Below, one piece after another: positions 61,780 through 64,000 of a DNA stretch of 64,000 bases (its first letter is position 1; every line of letters starts with the position of its first letter). Made by a program: the position numbers and the translations under genes. The notes beneath the pieces were generated by a model. That model did no database searches. It saw only the letters and a list, made by a program, of their open reading frames with translations, and was not told the DNA's origin. The stretch covers positions 1 through 64,000 of the forward strand of contig SYGP01000037.1 of the NCBI GenBank assembly GCA_005799495.1, in the 5' to 3' direction. The DNA comes from Planctomycetia bacterium. GTDB taxonomy: Bacteria > Planctomycetota > Phycisphaerae > Phycisphaerales > SM1A02.

Positions 61780-63812
61780 GCTGGATTGGAAGTGCTCTCG
61801 AGCGATTTGGCCTCTGGCAGGAACGCTTCAGCAGTCGCGTTCTCCTCACGGTGGTCGCCATGCTGCTGGTGAGCGGTGCCGTGGTTCCGCTCTGGTGGTC
61901 GTCGCTGCAGCACGCGCAGCTTGTCCGTGAGATTGCGGGTGTTCTTCGCGAGGCAAACCTCCAGGAGCGCAACGCTGCGGCGGTCAACCTTGTCGACCGT
62001 GGCAAGGTGCAAGTGAACGGTCGTGAGGTGGGAAGCCCACGCGTCCAAGCGGTTGCACAAGGGATGTTCAACGAGCGTGGAACGGTTGACGAGATTCCGG
62101 CGTTTGCGTCGTTCATCGGTGCCGTGGAGGCGCCACGTTGGGCACCGCCACAAGTGGTGGAGCAGCCGATGCTGGTGGGCGGCATCGGGATCGGAATCGT
62201 GGCACTCGCCGTGCTGGCAATCTGGCTTGGACTCGCGTTGCCGCTCGTGGGCATCACGGTGGTCACCGTGCCCATCACGGCGGGTTGCTATTTCTTCGGA
62301 CAGATGCAGTTGTTCATCGCGTTCTCGGGGATCGGGATCCTGCTCGTGTTGTTCCTGGTGGCGACACAGTTGGCGCTTCGGATGCTGTCTCCTGCGGGTG
62401 CGATCACGGGTGTTGCCCACACGCTGCTGCTCGAAGCAACTCGGCAGAGAATCTCGCTCGCATGCATCGGTGGTCTGTTGGTGCTGCTTCCGCTGCTCCC
62501 TCTGTTCATCTCGAGTCGTGATCCGCTGCGATACCAGGTTCAAACATTCATCGCGCGCGGCACCGGATCGGTCTTTCTTGTCGCTGCATTTCTGACGCTG
62601 CTGCTCGCGTGCGCCACTGTTGCGTTTGAGATCCGTGATCGGCAGATTTGGAGCGTGCTCACGAAGCCCGTCTCGCGCTTGCAGTTTCTTTCTGGAAAAT
62701 GGCTGGGGCTTGCTGTGTTGGACGCCCTGATCCTGTCTGTCGCGGGTACCGCAGTGCTTGTGCAGGTTTCACTGCTGAGTGCGCGTCCAGCAGGAAGCGT
62801 GGAGGACGCTGCGGCGCTCCAGAGTCAGGTTCTGGTGGCCCGCGCCTCCGAGCGCCCTGTCTACAAGGGCATGGATCCGATTGAACTTCGAGACGCGGTG
62901 AACCGCGAAATCGAAAATGACTCGGTGCTGCGCGGCGAGATCGAGGCGGGCGCAAAGTCCGAGGCAGATGTGGTGCGCCAGCTGCGCGTGCAGAAGATCA
63001 CGGAGTTCTCGACGGCCCAGCGCACCATTGCCGCGGGCGCTTCGCGGAGTTATTCCTTTTCCGGACTGCTCGAGGCACGGAAGGCGGGGATCGCGCCGAT
63101 GCTGAGGTACTCCTTTCACAGCGGACCGGACAGTTCGCACCAGGTGTATCCCGTGTCGTTTCTGTTCGGTGACTTGCCACCCCAACTCGTCGAGTATGTC
63201 CCTGTTCAACGCAACGTCATCCCTGTCCCTGCGGAGGCGATCGCCGAGGATGGAACGCTGCGAGTGACCATCGTGAACGGCGCCATGATGGAGGGGGGGC
63301 GGATCATGCCAGCGCCTTGGTCGATGAACTTCGATGCCGACGGACTCGAAGTCCTGCACCGGGTCGGTGGCTTCGGGGGGAACTTTCTGCGTGCCATGCT
63401 GGTGGACTGGGGAAAATTGCTCTTCATTGCGGCGCTTGGTGTGAGCGCCGCAGGAGTCCTCTCGTTCCCCGTTGCAGTGCTCGTGGCAATGACCATCTTC
63501 ATTGTCGGCTCCATCTCTCCCTTCCTGGAGATTGCCGTCGATCAGTTCGCAGTGCCGATCGATGCACCGTGGTTCATGCAGGTCTTCGAGGCCTTCATCC
63601 GTGGGGTCGTGGGAAGCGTCCAGTGGTTGCTCGCGCCATTCGCTTCCGTAGGGAGTTCAACCGATCTCGTGGACGGACGCTTGATCCCGTGGGGCTCGGT
63701 GGGCCGTGCAGTGGGTCTGATCGGTTTGCTCTGGAGCGCCCTGGCGTTCGCCGTGGGCGGATGGGCGTTTTCGCGCAAGGAGATAGCCATTTACAGCGGG
63801 GGCGAGGGCTGA
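61776..63812 (+). CDS. Large ABC-2 type transporter permease
   Basis: A 678-residue membrane protein. TM helices lie near residues 25-42, 130-175 (three), 185-205, 235-260, 270-300 and 320-345, then a soluble periplasmic region of about 220 residues (from LLSARPAG to HRVGGFGG), and four more TMs at the C-terminus (LLFIAALGVSAAGVLSF, LVAMTIFIVGSISPF, FEAFIRGVVGSVQWLLA region, AVGLIGLLWSALAFAVGGW). It shares the KPVSRLQFLSGKWLG motif with the permease at 54922. GTG start overlaps the ATPase stop. Confidence 0.85.
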   Translation: MSWIGSALERFGLWQERFSSRVLLTVVAMLLVSGAVVPLWWSSLQHAQLVREIAGVLREANLQERNAAAVNLVDRGKVQVNGREVGSPRVQAVAQGMFNERGTVDEIPAFASFIGAVEAPRWAPPQVVEQPMLVGGIGIGIVALAVLAIWLGLALPLVGITVVTVPITAGCYFFGQMQLFIAFSGIGILLVLFLVATQLALRMLSPAGAITGVAHTLLLEATRQRISLACIGGLLVLLPLLPLFISSRDPLRYQVQTFIARGTGSVFLVAAFLTLLLACATVAFEIRDRQIWSVLTKPVSRLQFLSGKWLGLAVLDALILSVAGTAVLVQVSLLSARPAGSVEDAAALQSQVLVARASERPVYKGMDPIELRDAVNREIENDSVLRGEIEAGAKSEADVVRQLRVQKITEFSTAQRTIAAGASRSYSFSGLLEARKAGIAPMLRYSFHSGPDSSHQVYPVSFLFGDLPPQLVEYVPVQRNVIPVPAEAIAEDGTLRVTIVNGAMMEGGRIMPAPWSMNFDADGLEVLHRVGGFGGNFLRAMLVDWGKLLFIAALGVSAAGVLSFPVAVLVAMTIFIVGSISPFLEIAVDQFAVPIDAPWFMQVFEAFIRGVVGSVQWLLAPFASVGSSTDLVDGRLIPWGSVGRAVGLIGLLWSALAFAVGGWAFSRKEIAIYSGGEG

Positions 63813-63813
63813 A

Positions 63814-64000
63814 GTGCGCGATCGCTTGATGCAACTCGCCTGCGTCGTGATCGCGGTGGTCGCGCTGTTCGGTGGTTCGCGCCTGCTGCCGGAGATACTT
63901 CGGATCAGCGACGAGAAGGCCTTGCGCTATACGGATGTGTCCGTGGAGGGCGCGCCACCGATTGTGGCGATCGGCACGGCCATCGGTGCGCTCCGCGGAC
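63814..64000 (+). CDS. Membrane or secreted protein, cut by the window edge
   Basis: A frame opening with GTG at 63814, one base after the permease stop, runs to the right edge without a stop. The 62 visible residues start MRDRLMQLACVVIAVVALFGGSRL, a signal anchor or signal peptide, then PEILRISDEKALRYTD and EGAPPIVAIGTAIGALRG. It continues the SPFH/ABC cluster; function unknown. Confidence 0.7.
   Translation, partial: MRDRLMQLACVVIAVVALFGGSRLLPEILRISDEKALRYTDVSVEGAPPIVAIGTAIGALRG

Overview
The window reads as a stretch of chromosome from a bacterium of the Planctomycetota, most likely class Phycisphaerae. The evidence is high GC, secreted proteins ending in paired dockerin-like repeats (D-x-N-x-D-G-x-V-x-G-x-D-L...LLAAWG), a pseudopilin with a DG motif near its C-terminus, and a small [2Fe-2S] protein of planctomycete type. 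The class-level call is inferred from protein features only. I see no phage, transposon, integron or CRISPR array. About 56 protein genes, 4 tRNAs and one riboswitch fill the window with short gaps.

Layout. Bases 1-6852: the end of a UDP-glucuronate decarboxylase gene, a zinc-ribbon protein, recA with a long N-terminal tail, tRNA-Leu, a cysteine desulfurase, and divergent pgi/tal. 6906-15670: a secreted metalloprotease with PA14 and dockerin parts, a lone GGQ release-factor-like protein, tsaD, divergent hflX, a PD-(D/E)XK-like protein, a lone MshEN-domain protein, tRNA-Phe wedged between two overlapping genes, a sigma-region-2-like protein, a nitrilase-family amidase and tRNA-His. 15772-22837: pckA-ilvA-nadE in a tight row, then a metallophosphoesterase and mutL fired from one 20-bp gap. 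22887-25115 (minus): a cobalamin riboswitch followed by a coupled three-gene operon (dockerin surface protein, pseudopilin, BFD-like ferredoxin). 25324-33391: two secreted HEAT-type proteins, tRNA-Thr, a DegT-family protein lacking both key PLP residues, a DnaA with an altered DNA-binding signature, and a GNAT protein. 33434-42345: a secreted unknown, rpmA, obg, hpf-ptsN-HPr, a TPR/peptidase/PDZ protein, and uvrA-thioesterase-purN. 42489-52212: uvrB, an ABC transporter pair with gcvH, and a TIM-barrel protein-cmk-plsC-cca operon. 52293-54882: two tandem ClpP-fold secreted proteins, one without the catalytic serine. 54922-64000: an ABC-2 permease facing a cluster of three SPFH (HflK/HflC-like) membrane proteins, an ABC ATPase, a large permease, and the start of a further membrane or secreted protein that runs off the edge.

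The strongest genome-wide signal is regulatory. Fifteen genes have a TAnnnT-type -10 box ending only 6-9 bases before the start codon, so their mRNAs are probably leaderless. Genes without such a box tend to show a Shine-Dalgarno sequence instead or sit inside translationally coupled operons. Several divergent pairs share gaps of 20-110 bp, one with overlapping -10 boxes on the two strands.

The best candidates for undescribed biology are the B12-riboswitch operon, the triple-SPFH/ABC cluster, the active/inactive ClpP-fold pair and the PLP-site-less DegT protein.
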